Positions 43,356 through 54,098 of a DNA stretch of 64,000 nucleotides are shown piece after piece; the first letter of the stretch is position 1, and the number at the start of each line of letters is the position of its first letter. The DNA is from Zingiber officinale (taxonomy: Eukaryota; Streptophyta; Magnoliopsida; Zingiberales; Zingiberaceae), in the NCBI RefSeq assembly GCF_018446385.1, contig NC_055998.1, forward strand, positions 21,383,173 through 21,447,172, in the 5' to 3' direction. The position numbers and the translations under genes are program-made. A model generated the notes under the pieces. That model worked only from the letters and a program-made list of their open reading frames with translations, had not been told where the DNA came from and searched no databases.

Positions 43356-43654
43356 TCAAATCTCATAATCCATATGAGCGGCAATGGATAAGAGTATCCG
43401 GATAGACTTAAGCATGGCTACTGGTGAAAAAGTCTCCTCATAGTCGATTCCCTCTTTCTGAGTATACTCTTTCGCAACAAGCCTTGTTTTGAAGGTTTCT
43501 ACCTTCCCATCTGTCCCTCTTTTCCTTTTATAGATACACTTGCATCCAATGGCTTTTACACCATCAGGTGGTTCTACAAGCTCCCAGACCTTATTAGAAT
43601 ACATAGATTCTATTTCGGAATTCATTGCCTCTGCCAAGATACTGCATCTACATC
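43356..43654 (-). pseudogene. Copia-2 reverse transcriptase, N-terminal part
   Basis: MAEAMNSEIESMYSNKVWEL, then GVKAIGCKCIYKRKRGTDGK and RLVAKEYTQKEGIDYEETFS: the fingers of Copia RT (NxTWELVxxPxGxxxIGxKWIYKxK...ARLVAKGYxQxxGIDYxETFSPVA). The usual W of KWIYK is C here (KCIYK). It is separated from the palm block by a stop (QMDVKT follows a TGA/TAA). Confidence 0.85.
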
Positions 43655-44572
43655 TTAGAGTGCTTCGTTATATGTTCGGGGATCAGGTTCATGTTTACCT
43701 GGAATCAAGTCCAAAGACTCTCCCAAAAACATGAATCTCTCAGATTGCTTCACAACCCTCCCACTACGACGAGGCACTGTCTTTGGCTGTGTATCATGTG
43801 TGACACGTGTTGCAGTTTCTTGTGGTACTTTATCTTGTACTGTTGGTATTAAAGTAGACGTGTCCTCTCTTATTTCTTCTAGAACTATTTCACTCATGGG
43901 CTTATGATTCATTACATAATCTTCTTCTAAAAATCGAGTATTAGTGCTAACAATGATCTTTTGATTTTTAGGATTATAAAATAAACCACCTTTCGTTCCT
44001 TTAGGATATCCCACAAACAGACAAACTTCTATACATGATTCCAACTTGTTAGTATCTCCCTTCAGCACATGTACTGGACTACCCCATATCCGGATATGAT
44101 TCAGACTAAGCTTACACCCATTCCATAATTCCATGGGAGTAGAAGAAACTGTTTTAGGAGGTACCATATTCAGAATGTACACTACTGTTTCCATAGCATA
44201 TCTCCAAAATGAATTTGGTAATTCTGAATAACTCATCATTGTTCTAACCATTTCCATAAGAGTCCTATTCCTTCGTTCTGTCACACCATTCTGCTGGGGT
44301 GTACCAGGTGCAAACAATTGGGATTGAATCCCGACTTCTGATAAGTAATTCCTAAACTCTCCAAAGAGGTATTCGCCACCATGGTCAGACCGTAGTGTCT
44401 TGATACTTTTACCAAGACGTTTCTCCACATCAGCCCTATATTCTTTGAACTTGTCAAAGCATTCAGACTTGTGGCGCATCAGGTAAATGTATCCGTATCT
44501 TGAATAATCATCTATAAAAGAGACAAAGTATTCATAACCACCTCTTTCCTGGGTAGACATAGGACCACACAA
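43655..44572 (-). pseudogene. Copia-2 integrase
   Basis: A 305-codon open block. It starts MCGPMSTQERGGYEYFVSFI; catalytic residues are D in FVSFIDDYSRYGYIYLM, D in KTLRSDHGGEYLFGEF, and E in GTPQQNGVTERRNRTLMEMV (D,D-35-E pattern). The C-terminal region has FLFVGYPKGTKGGLFYNPK-like CLFVGYPKGTKG. It would insert the element's DNA. This is the best kept enzyme of the two Copia copies. A stop separates it from the pre-integrase block. Confidence 0.88.
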
Positions 44573-44587
44573 ATTAGAATGAACCAG

Positions 44588-45350
44588 TTATAACGCATCT
44601 TTGGCTCTATACCCCTTGGCCTTAAAAGGTCTCTTGGTCATTTTACCTTCCAAGCAGGATTCACATGTTGGAAAGTTTTCCAACTCTAATGAACCCAAGA
44701 GTCCATCGGCTACAAGCCTTTGAATCCTACTTAAGTTAATATGACCAAGCCTTAGATGCCAAAGATATGTTTGGTTCATTTCCAAAGGTTCTTTTCTCTT
44801 ATTAGAGTTAGAAGATGTGTTATTAATTTCCATATTTTACTTTGTGGAAGAAATTAGATTTAAAGTATATAAATTGTCAACCAATGCACCAGAACAGATA
44901 ATCACCTTATTTCTCTTTATAACCACATTGTTACTAAAGAAAACTGAATATCCATCTAAATACAGTTTAGACACTGAAATTAAATTCTTTCTAAAACTAG
45001 GTACATAAAGATAATTTCTTAAAACCAAATTTCTATTCTTATCAAAAGATAAGTAGACGTCTCCCACTGCAACAGCCGCCACCTTAGTAGCATTACCCAT
45101 GTAGACGGTTATCTCTCCTTCAAATAGTCGTCGGGTTTCCTATAACCCCTGCAAAGAATTGCAGACATGATCAATGGCTCCCGTATCTACACACCAGGTG
45201 CTGGTAGATAACACCGCTAAACATGTTTTAACTACTAGAGCATGAGATATACCTTTATTGTTCTGATTCCTACGAGGACAGTCCACCTTCCAATGTCCTG
45301 ACTGCTTGCAAATGAAGCACTTGCCCTTCGGCTTCTTCATTCCAGTTTTT
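44588..45350 (-). pseudogene. Copia-2 zinc knuckle, protease and GAG-pre-integrase
   Basis: In order on minus: knuckle CFICKQSGHWKVDC (intact C-X2-C-X4-H-X4-C, near 45325), protease TWCVDTGAIDHVCNSLQGL (near 45190; active site DTG, with the common ATDHVC as AIDHVC), stop, then KVAAVAVGDVYLSFDKNRNL and NLISVSKLYLDGYSVFFSNN (45090-44940), and the GAG-pre-integrase block MNQTYLWHLRLGHINLSRIQ with FPTCESCLEGKMTKRPF. A stop interrupts between 44836 and 44834, and another lies after the protease. Confidence 0.85.
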
Positions 45351-46064
45351 TATCCAGTACCCTGAGGTTTATTCACCTTCTTTGCTGAAAAGACCTGTTT
45401 CTTCTTCTTCTTGCCTTTTGACTTAGAAGTAGAACCATTTTCAGCATAGTGAATCTGAGAACTATGACGAAATATTCCTTCTACTGCCTGTAGTTTTGTC
45501 GGAAGTTCCACCAACGTATACTCTCTTTTGTTAGTTCAGGCGGAACTGCTCAAAACTTCTAAGTAGTGTTTGGAGAATTATATCGACCTGGGTTTCCCCA
45601 TCGATTTTTCCTCCAAGAACTTGTATTTCGTTCAAATAGGCCATCATTTTGAGGATATGATCCCTTATGGGTGTCCCCTCAGACATGGTGGTTGTCATTA
45701 GCTTTCGCATTGCCTCTTACCTAGCAGTCCGACTCTGGTGCCCAAAGAGTTCTTTGAGATTGTTCATTATATCATAAGCTGTTGGTAAATCTTGATGCTG
45801 ATGTTGTAATACATTTGACATTGAAGCCAAAATGTAACACCGCACCATGTCATCAGCTTTTACCCATTTCTTATGATACTCAATCTCCTCTGGGGTAGAG
45901 TCACCGTCAGGTGCATCAGGGCAAGCCTCAGTCAGTACAAACTTATAGCTTTCAGTAGTAAGAACAATGTCCAGGTTTCTTTTCCAATCAATATAGTTGG
46001 GACCAGTAAGTTTATTCTCTTTCAGTATAATGGCTAGTGGGTTGAAAGTCATCCTAAGAATCAC
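45351..46064 (-). pseudogene. gag: Copia-2 Gag
   Basis: Starts near ATG 46049 (MTFNPLAIILKENKLTGPNY, then IDWKRNLDIVLTTESYKFVL), the UBN2/DUF4219-type Gag of Tnt1-like Copia elements. EIEYHKKWVKADDMVRCYIL and PTAYDIMNNLKELFGHQSRT follow. A stop at 45719 replaces the next residue, after which EAMRKLMTTTMSEGTPIRDH and LKMMAYLNEIQVLGGKIDGE continue to about 45560, then the frame shifts near 45530. The basic linker KKKKQVFSAKKVNKPQGT-like stretch (45370-45420) leads to the knuckle. Confidence 0.82.
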
Positions 46065-46079
46065 AAAAAATAAACTTTG

Positions 46080-47150
46080 GTCAAGACTCTAAATTTAGAA
46101 TAATATTGATTCCTCAAACAATACTATTTTAAATTAACCAACACCTCAAATCACCGTGAATATTGCATGTCACGTTAGTGTGGACGTATATAAATTCAAC
46201 ATTTGTAAGAGGAGGGTGTGACCCATCAATTTTATTATCTTGTCATCCTCACTTTATGATAAATAAAATTAATAATTGGTTTCACTTTGGTCACACAAAA
46301 CAATAGTAGTGACTCCGTTGGGGAGGATACTATTGAATGCATCTAAGTGTATATCATTACTTGATACTAAGTCCATTAAATAGGATTATGCCCCTTCAGT
46401 TGGAGAAGATCACACACTCCTAAATAATTTCCTATAACCATCCATAAAGGAAGTTTGATCTAGTGATCCGCAACAAACTCATCCGTTGTGGAGGGAGACA
46501 CTCAGAGCCAAAACGCAAGCTTGTTGCATCACTTACAAACCAGTAATGGAGACCATGGGATTAATTAAAATCCCTCTCCCACTTAGTTATTTAAAAATGA
46601 GGATTTTAACCTATGCTAGCATACATCACATGCACATAAACATCACAGTAAATAAAAGTAATAAATTTGGAAATTAATATTCCAACTATTATGGCATTTT
46701 CCTTCACTGTCTTCAGTATGCTCCAACCCTAGCTGCTGTCATCTTTAGCCACCGCCATCGGGTCAAGTTCTCGCATCTATCTTGCTTCTTATTCCGCTGC
46801 GCCTCTGGTCCTCCAATAGCACCACATCTCGCAAAGATACGATCCGCGACAAATATAGAATTTTACAAATATCAATCTTATATTCCATAAAGAAATGTAC
46901 ATGTATTCTAGATCGAACAAAAATAAAATTCTAAAAATAATACAGCTCCTGCTGTATTTGATACATACAATCATACACACAAAATAATGCCCTTGACATG
47001 TCCAAGGGTCCAATCACACACAATATCTAAATGCTATAATAGTTGAAGCCTGCAACCACAGAGTTAGTACATCCTACTATTATCCTACCTAAATTATGTA
47101 TGACATGTGCATAATTAATTTGAAAACCAAATCACACAGAGGCAAACCCT
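46080..47150 (-). other. Copia-2 untranslated leader
   Basis: About 1.1 kb without coding content. One copy of the hairpin motif (gtcacgttagtgtggacgta, near 46169) that is tripled in Copia-1. Aligns with Copia-1 26720-28105. Confidence 0.6.
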
Positions 47151-47165
47151 AGCTCTGATACCAAT
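47151..47165 (-). other. Copia-2 primer-binding site
   Basis: attggtatcagagct on minus next to the right LTR; identical to Copia-1. Confidence 0.85.
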
Positions 47166-49607
47166 TGTTGGTTAGTCCTAGGAAAATCGTACCGGTTCCA
47201 CTATACAAAAAATTTGTACAAGTGTCGAACCTTTCCTTAAATAACCTATTGTGTTTTTTAGAAGTTAAATTAGGAATCGCAGACGGAACTTAACATCATT
47301 GATTCCAAATTTAACTTATATGTTCTTAATGGTTTAGATTTGAATCGCAAGCGGAACCTAACACTATTGATTCAAATCCACCTATGTTATTAATTCTATT
47401 AAATATTAATTTCCAAAATTGGCTTCCAGGACTGCATAGCGAGGCACATGGCCTTCTTGGATATGGGAGCAACCACCACCGCCTAGACAAAACCTTTTAA
47501 GGAAAGCTAATATTTAATTTCCTTAAATAACTCTAGGTTAACCAAAAAGAACAATCGAATCACAAATTCGAAAAAGAAGAAAACACAAACTCAAAAAATA
47601 AATTCGAAAAACTAGATCTAATGCCTCTTGTGTTTGGAATTCTTACAAAAAGAAATAACTAGCATGATGCGGAAAATAATTGCTAATTATACCTTCTCTT
47701 TGTAAACTAATGACCTCGAGATCTTCTGTCGTATTCCTCACCTCGCCTTGGACGTCGTATGGGCAACGATCCTCCAAGATGAACACCACCCAAAAGCTTC
47801 CTTTTTCCTCCTCTAAAATCCGGCCACCACCACCACCACCAAGGAGAAGAGAGTAAAGGGAAAAAGAGAAGAGAGAGGGTCGGCCACCACCAAGAGAAAC
47901 TCCTCCAAGAGAATAAGAATTGTGTCTCATGAAGCCTCCTCGCCCCTTCTTTTATATTACTTGCCCAAGGCAAATAAGGGAAGAATTTTTTACAAAAATT
48001 AAAATCTTCCAAGAGTTTTTCCTTTTTCTTTTTAATATTTCCTTTTCTTTCCTCTTGATTGAATCAATCACCAAAAATAAATTTGATGATTTTATTTTTT
48101 TAAACATGGTCGGCCACCTTGCTTGGGAACCAAGCAAGGGTGGTCGGCCCCCATAAGAGGAAAGGAATATTTATTTTTATAAAATTTTGCAAGCAGAAAA
48201 ACTCTTATAAAATTTTACAAGCTCTTTTTCCTAAAGTACGAGTTAAAAAAGGAAAGTTCTAAAAATTAAAATCATGTTTTATAATTTAAAACTTCTCTTA
48301 TAAAATTTCATTTTTTAACATGATGATAGAAAATTTAAATTTTAAAACTTCTCTTCCTTTTTTTTTCTTAAACCATGAGGATGGTTAAAAAAGGAAAGTT
48401 TTAAACTTTTAAAACTCTCTATTAAAACATGTGGCCTAATTCAAATAAGGAAAGTTTTAAAAATTAAAATCTCTCTTTTAAAACTTATAGTTTTCTACAA
48501 AGAAAAGATTTTAAAAATTCAAAACAACCCTCCTTGTTTGAATTATTGTGGTTGGCCCCTGCTAGCTTGATCACCAAGCAATAGGGTCAGCCCCTTGGAA
48601 GAGGATGTGGTCGGCCCTTGCTTGGTCACCAAGCATTGGACCGGCCCCCTTCTTGGACACCAAGAAGAGCCTTACATTTGGATGGACTTGAGATTATAAT
48701 GAGGCTATGATAGGGACCTAGAGGAGAAATTGGTTTTGGCCTTCCGATGAGCTTGAGTATCCCGTGTTCGTCCCGAACACCAACTCAAGTTCATCGATAA
48801 TAACTCATTCCACTAGAGAGTTATTATCGCACTACCGCAACAATCCCAAATTATATTATGGGCTCCTTCTTATCATAAGTGTGTTAGTCTCCCTGTGTTT
48901 AAGATAACAAATGTCCACTAATTAAGTAAGTTACTAACAACTCACTTAATCAATATCTAGCTCCAAGAGTAGTACCACTCAACTTCATTGCCATGTCGGA
49001 CTAAGTCCACCTGCAGGGTTTAACATGGCAATCCTTATGAGCTCCTCTTGGGGGCATTCTCAATCTAGATAACTAAGACACAGATTCCTTCTATAATCAA
49101 CAATACACACTATAAGTAATATCATTTCCCAACTTATCGGGCATATTGATTTATCGAGCTAAACCTCACCCTTTGATAAGTCAAAGAAATAAATATTAAA
49201 TATATGTGCTTGTTATTATATTAGGATTAAGAGCACACACTTCCATAATAACTAAGGTCTAGTGCTTTTATTAAGTCAGTACAAAAAGAACTTACCTAAA
49301 TGGTCCTACTCAATACACTTTAGAGTGTACCAGTGTAATTTATTAATCAAGACAAACTAATACTTAATTACACTACGACTATTCCGATGGTTTGTTCCTT
49401 TCCATCTTAGTCGTGAGCAACTGTTTATAATTTATAAAGAACCGTCAACATGATATTCTGTGTGTGACACCACACACCATGTTGTCTACTATATAAATTA
49501 ATTGAACAATTACATTTAACAAATAAATGTAGATATTGACCAATGTGATTCTTTTATTTCAAAAATAAATATTTACAAAAGCTAGGCTTTTAGTATACAC
49601 TCTAACA
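47166..49607 (-). repeat. Copia-2 right (5') LTR
   Basis: 2442 bp, TGTTGGTTAG...ACTCTAACA on plus. TATA box tataaaag on minus at 47949-47956, then 20 bp later an ATG-started frame (47930-47643, MRHNSYSLGGVSLGGGRPSL) also present in the left LTR in shorter form. Confidence 0.9.
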
Positions 49608-50194
49608 AAAAAAAGATGGCTAGAAATGCTGCTGGAGGCACCTTCAAAGGGAGTTAAAGGTGCCTCCCGCGCCTCACTGTGGAAGGCGCCTTCCATGGCT
49701 ATAAGGCGTCTTCGATGAATAGTACGAAGGCACCTTCCAGCCCTATGGAAGGCGCCTTCGACCAGAAAAATATTGCCATTGCCAAAGGATAAAGCTTTAT
49801 TCTTTGGTGCCTCACTGAAGGCACCTTCAAACCTGTTGGGTGTGTCTTCCACCCATAGATAGGATTTTTCATGAGCTATAAAAAGGCCCCTAGAGTTAGG
49901 AAATAAACAACAACTTCAGTATCAACTCTAGTATTCATTTCCTAGTAATAATCTAAGCAATCAACGAGTGTTAGAGGCTTCTCTGCCTTCACCAAAGGAG
50001 TTATTTTAGAGCTTTTAATTTGTCTTGGATTAACAACCATCTAAGTTGTAACCAAGTAAACCATGCGCCTCTTCTTTTAGTTTTTTTAATTCATTCTTAA
50101 TTATACTGTTGCTACTAATCTGAGTTAAAATGCACAAGAAAGGTTATCTCACAAGTAATTCACTCCTTCAAGCCAGCCGCCAAGTGACCTAACA
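49608..50194 (+). repeat. Gag-C 5' LTR, right-hand part
   Basis: Starts in mid-LTR (aaaaaaagatggctagaaat, matching 53498 onward), because Copia-2 inserted here and the left part was lost. Holds ggaaggcgccttcc palindromes (49620-49830), TATA box tataaaaa (49877-49884) and the end caagtgacctaaca before the PBS. Confidence 0.85.
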
Positions 50195-50213
50195 AGTGGC
50201 ATCAGAGCCAGGA
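50195..50213 (+). other. Gag-C primer-binding site
   Basis: agtggcatcagagccagg right after the LTR end; one change (tggCatcagagc) from the standard tRNA-Met site. Confidence 0.8.
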
Positions 50214-50253
50214 TGCCTCAGAAGGACTAACCACCGACTGAAGTAACCAAACG

Positions 50254-51167
50254 ATGGCCGGTGAAAGCATTCACCCACCAAAATTCGAGGGAGACTTCAC
50301 ACAATGGAAACACCGGATGGAGGTATTCTTTAAAATGGATTTTGAAATTCTGTTAATTATGAAATATGGCTTTGTAGTTTTAAAAGACAAAGAAGAATAT
50401 CAGTGGACAAAGAAATAGCAAGTCAATTTCATGGTGAATGGTAAAGTAGAGTTCCATCTGCTCAGTATCCTTCCGACCCAAGAAGTAAATCGAATCGGAA
50501 GCTATGACTCCGCCAAAGAGCTCTGGGAGAAGTTCCTAGAACTCCACGAAGGCACTTCGGAAGTAAAGTTAGCAAGGTGAGACATCCTCTGAACCCAGTT
50601 GACAAACCTACGAATGAAAAATGGAGAAAAGGTAGTGCAACTCCAAGCACAGACCAAAGAACTCATCACTCAGCTCAATAATCTCGGAGAAATGATAATG
50701 AATCGAGACTCAATCTGGTACGCATTCAACGCCTTCTCGAGAACCCCAGAATGGTCATCCTTAGTAGATGTATACTACATCTCTAAGGGCTTCGAGGTAA
50801 GCACTCTAGGGAATTTGTTTTCTACTTTTGAACTTCATGAAACTCGATGTACAAATTCTAAAGAAATCGAAAAGTTGAACAACAATATTGCCTTGAAATC
50901 CAATAAGGAAGATCCTAACTCCAATGCAATGATTAACGAAGATGAAGCGGCCCTACTAGTAAGAAAAATTAATAAATTTTTTAAATCTAATAAATTTAAA
51001 TCACAAATGAGGAAGCATTATCGGAACAAAAGGAAGGTCAGATGCTACAACTACAATGAAGAGGGGCACATTAAGGATGACTGCCCAAAATTGAAAAACA
51101 AGGACAAAGAAAAGAACAAGAAGTTATCTCGGCCCAAGTACAGTCTAAAAGCCACATTGGATGAATA
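50254..51167 (+). pseudogene. gag: Gag-C Gag, N-terminal part
   Basis: ATG at 50254: MAGESIHPPKFEGDFTQWKH, then MEVFFKMDFEILLIMKYGF. Stops near 50416 (TAG), 50578 (TGA) and 50590 (TGA) break the first third. From 50599 a 200-codon frame is open: LQAQTKELITQLNNLGEMIM, RTPEWSSLVDVYYISKGFEV, STFELHETRC. The zinc knuckle reads CYNYNEEGHIKDDC, with the second Cys replaced by Tyr, so it should not bind zinc normally. Lys-rich tail, then ATLDE, where the solo LTR is inserted after gaata. Confidence 0.85.
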
Positions 51168-52101
51168 TGTTGGGACCTTGATGTCCGCTATAGGGGGGTG
51201 AATAGCATCTCACCCAAATTATCACTTACTCCTACTCCACAGCTGTCCGTAAGGTGGACAATCCCGATTTGTCGATGGATGACTCCCCGGAGAACTTCCG
51301 GCTAGCTCGTGTAGCTCCTTGTAGGTGGAGAAACCTCACCACAATCTTGTACAAGCATGCTAAATCACTTAGGCACTTGGAAACTCTAATTAGGGTTAAC
51401 TACCATTAATTTTGTCAACCATGCCCAAGCACCCTGAGCTCTATTAAATAGAGCTCGAGAGGAAAACACTAAGTTGTTTTCCCGCTGCTAGTCGACTAGT
51501 GCATTCACCAATCGACTGGTCCTTTAAGTGAAGTCGACCGTTACCCAATGGTCAGCTACCAATTGACTACCACAGTATATCAGTCGACTACTACAGTGTA
51601 CCAGTCGACTGCTACAGTGTCGCAACAGTATTGTTGTAGTGTCGCTATAGTGCTGCTGCAGTAAATCCTAAACACATAGGATTTTGCTCTGAGTACAATC
51701 ACTCATCACTCGTCCTCGCCCGACCAACCTAGGCCTAGCCTTCTAGCCTCCTCTATCAGCCTCGCGTCTCTCGGATGTCTCCCCACCCTTCACATCTTAT
51801 CTTCTAGAGTTTCCTTCGGCCTTGTCCATATTGTCGGGTCTTCCTTTGCCAAGAGGCTCCTCACCTCCGGGACTTCATCCATTGTCAAGTCACACTTGGA
51901 CTTACGTTGCCAAGACTACATGCTTGGACTTACACCGCCAAGACTCATCCTTGGACTTTCCTCCTTTGCCAAGATCATACTTGAACTTTCCCTGTTGTAC
52001 CTATATCTTACACACTCACAATGCATATTAAATACAATAATAAACCTAACTTAAACCCTTACCCAAACATCAAACCCTAGGGCACCTAGATTGCTCCAAC
52101 A
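51168..52101 (-). mobile_element. Solo LTR in Gag-C gag (934 bp)
   Basis: Ends TGTTGGGACCTTG and TTGCTCCAACA; flanks gaata (51163-51167) and gaatc (52102-52106) are a 5-bp duplication with one change. Removing it restores the DESSS reading of gag. By similarity of ends to the 59864-61119 LTR, sense is minus. It holds agtcgactg-type palindromes (51485-51625), a TATA-like box inside a 21-bp palindrome (51436-51456) and a gccaag...cttggac hairpin array (51880-51990). Open frames in it are not genes. Confidence 0.85.
51436..51456 (-). promoter_or_regulatory. TATA-like box inside a perfect palindrome
   Basis: GAGCTCTATT, A, AATAGAGCTC. On the minus strand this gives tatttaa directly downstream of the gtcgac repeat array, the position expected for the LTR promoter. 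Confidence 0.5.
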
Positions 52102-52624
52102 GAATCATCATCCTCTGAATCTGAAATTGAAGCCTATGCCGGACTAGCCCTAATGGTAAACCATCAAAAGGAAGACGAAACCAGCTCAGAGATGAGCATC
52201 AACGAAGGGGGAGGTTCATCAGAGGAAAGCTATGATGAAGGAGGTGCATCAGAATACGAGGTAAGTCAAGTACGTGCCTTATCTCCTGAAAAGTCATTTA
52301 AATTTATTAAGAGTCTTTCCAAGGACTTAGTAAAATTAGAAAAAGAAAATATGGAATTGAAAAGACAATTAGCCAATACGTGCCCCGTAGAGTTGTTTGA
52401 TAATTTGAAATTAGAAAATGACAAATTGAAAATTGAAATAAAATACTTAAAAAATCTTACATGCTCAAATAATCAAAATATTAGGAGATATAATAATTTA
52501 AATTGGTATTTTAAATACCATTAGGGCCAAATTAGGAAGATATCGCATAAATATATACCTAAGAAATTTTTTATTAACCCAGTTGGAAGAAACCTATATC
52601 AGGTTCCAAAATCTTATATAAATT
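52102..52624 (+). pseudogene. gag: Gag-C Gag, C-terminal part
   Basis: Resumes with ESSSSESEIEAYAGLALMVN, an acidic tail (SINEGGGSSEESYDEGGASE), then a coiled coil (LSKDLVKLEKENMELKRQLA, LKLENDKLKIEIKYLKN) and NNLNWYFKYH. A TAG follows at 52522-52524, and the conserved end continues in frame: QIRKISHKYIPKKFFINPVG and RNLYQVPKSYIN, stop at 52624. The coiled coil and the end motif match Gag-A across the place where Gag-A has its frameshift. Confidence 0.82.
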
Positions 52625-53145
52625 AAAATGGGAAGTAGGGCTTTCAAAGAGAAAATTAAATATTTAATTTCTTTAAGAAGCTTTGTCTAGAAAGTGGTTG
52701 TTGTTCCAATAACCAAGAAGGTCTAGTGCCTCGCCACAGCTTAAAAGCCAATTATAGAAATAAATGTTTAATTGACTAACTATTAAGCATTGAATTATCA
52801 TGCTTTCAATGTTTGTCAAATTCTTTTTAAATTATTTAGAAAATTTTTCAAAAATTTTTTGGGCCCACTTTCATATTATTAAAACATCAGAGTTTGTCTT
52901 TAACTTAAAGTTTTTTTTTTGGTGAAACTTGAACTATCGTATTTTTTTTTCCTTAGACTTTTTGTCATTGTTAAGTAGAATTTACCCCATTTTTAATGTT
53001 ATCAAAAGGGGGAGAAGTAAGATTAAGTCTAGGGGGAGCTAGTATAATTTTAAATTTTAATATTTGTACTTACTTTTCATTCTTGCAAATTTTTTTATTG
53101 CTATTTTGTTTATGGTTTACCCTAACTTAACTTGAATTTGATCAC
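52625..53145 (+). other. Gag-C post-gag non-coding region with conserved block
   Basis: 52665-52790 (agctttgtctagaaagtggt, tgttgttccaataaccaaga, aggtctagtgcctcgccaca) matches Gag-A 12470-12600 closely. The rest is AT-rich and not alignable by eye until the caaaaagggagagat polypurine tract. Confidence 0.6.
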
Positions 53146-53162
53146 ATCAAAAAGGGAGAGAT
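53146..53162 (+). other. Gag-C polypurine tract
   Basis: caaaaagggagagat directly before TGTTGGTACCCC. Confidence 0.8.
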
Positions 53163-53687
53163 TGTTGGTACCCCAAGATAATTTTGATGTGATCAACCAA
53201 GTCAAGTTAGGTCCTGTTGGTGTTTGATCCTTGTGTCTAAGTGTACAGGACCTTAGGAACACAAAAAGTCAAGCAAAAGACGTAGCTAGTGAGAAGGATG
53301 GCACAGGAAGGGAGCCGACGAGCTTGGTACATCCGAGGGACGAGGTGCTGATGAAGAGTACACAGGTGGAAGAGAAGAACGTGCGCGACATTCAAGGGAC
53401 GAGAAGTCGGGGAGGAAGCATGCTCTAGGAGAAGGTCGGAAAATGGGTTCGGGTGAGCCCTATTCTGGTTAACCGAAATCACCCAGGTGATCGGAGCAGT
53501 AGAAGAGAAAAAGATAACTAGAAGTGCTACTGGAGACACCTTCAAAGGGAGTTGAAGGCACCTCCCGCGCCTCACTGTGGAAGGCACCTTCCAGCCCTAT
53601 GGAAGGTGCCTTCGACTAGAAAAATATTTTCGTTGCCAAAGGATAAAGCTTTATCCTTTGGCGCCTCGCTGGTGGCGTCTTCTAGCC
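53163..53687 (+). repeat. Gag-C 3' LTR, piece 1
   Basis: TGTTGGTACCCCAAG...; carries ggaaggcaccttcc palindromes (53520-53690) and stops at cttctagcc, where the solo LTR is inserted after tagcc (53683-53687). The 53237-53587 minus-strand frame is a by-product: no domain. Confidence 0.85.
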
Positions 53688-53867
53688 TGTAACGACCCAA
53701 ATTTCCTCCTTTTGAGCCCAAAAATAATTCAAAAATATTTTAAAATGCTATAAAAAAATTCTAGAGATTTTTAGGAATTTTTAGAGTATTTTACGTAATT
53801 TTTGGAGTTCATTTGGTATTTTTACCAAGAGGAAGAAGTTTTAAAAAAAAAAGAAAAATGTTGAAGC

Positions 53868-53945
53868 TGGGTTTTTGAACCCAAGACCTCGGACTCGAAC
53901 CAGATCTTAACCGGACGCAGCCAACCAACTCTGCTAGCGGTCATT
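53868..53945 (-). promoter_or_regulatory. tRNA-like RNA polymerase III promoter module 1
   Basis: On minus: A box TAGCAGAGTTGG (53925-53936), matching TRGCNNAGYNGG at all positions; then B box GGTTCGAGTCC (53891-53901), matching GGTTCGANTCC; 23 bp between them. A tRNA-derived fragment in the U3 of a chromovirus-type LTR, antisense to the element. No complete cloverleaf. Confidence 0.65.
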
Positions 53946-54029
53946 GTTAATCAAATAAGGAAATAAATTGGTATTAAGCAGTATTTAGGAACGGAAATAA
54001 AAAGAGATTAAAGGTTGCAGAAAAAGGGC

Positions 54030-54098
54030 CAAGCCGAGGTTTGAACCCACAAACTGCGTGTTAAGCAGAACACGGCCAACCAATTGTTTCGCAAGTAT
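54030..54098 (-). promoter_or_regulatory. tRNA-like module 2
   Basis: On minus: aacaattggttggccgtgtt, ctgcttaacacgcagtttgt, gggttcaaacctcgg. The B-box-like GGTTCAAACCT is kept and the A box is decayed. It parallels module 1 (same ggttggc...ggttaa order) about 150 bp away. Confidence 0.5.

Larger units (their letters stand above)
40012..49607 (-). mobile_element. Copia-2: Copia element, left end truncated
   Basis: Right (5') LTR 47166-49607 (2442 bp). Left (3') LTR 40012-42080 (2069 bp), lacking the 366 bp that match 47166-47532. PBS attggtatcagagct on minus at 47151-47165; polypurine tract aagtgggagat on minus at 42081-42092. Interior on minus: leader, Gag, zinc knuckle, protease, GAG-pre-integrase, integrase, RT, RNase H, the Copia order. 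It keeps most domains but has stops and frameshifts between blocks. On the right it sits in a Gag-C LTR. Confidence 0.88.

Noticed and set aside
49620..49860. A small gene with the ggaaggcgccttcc repeats (minus frame 49559-49852)
   Set aside because: It is the palindrome array of an LTR promoter region.
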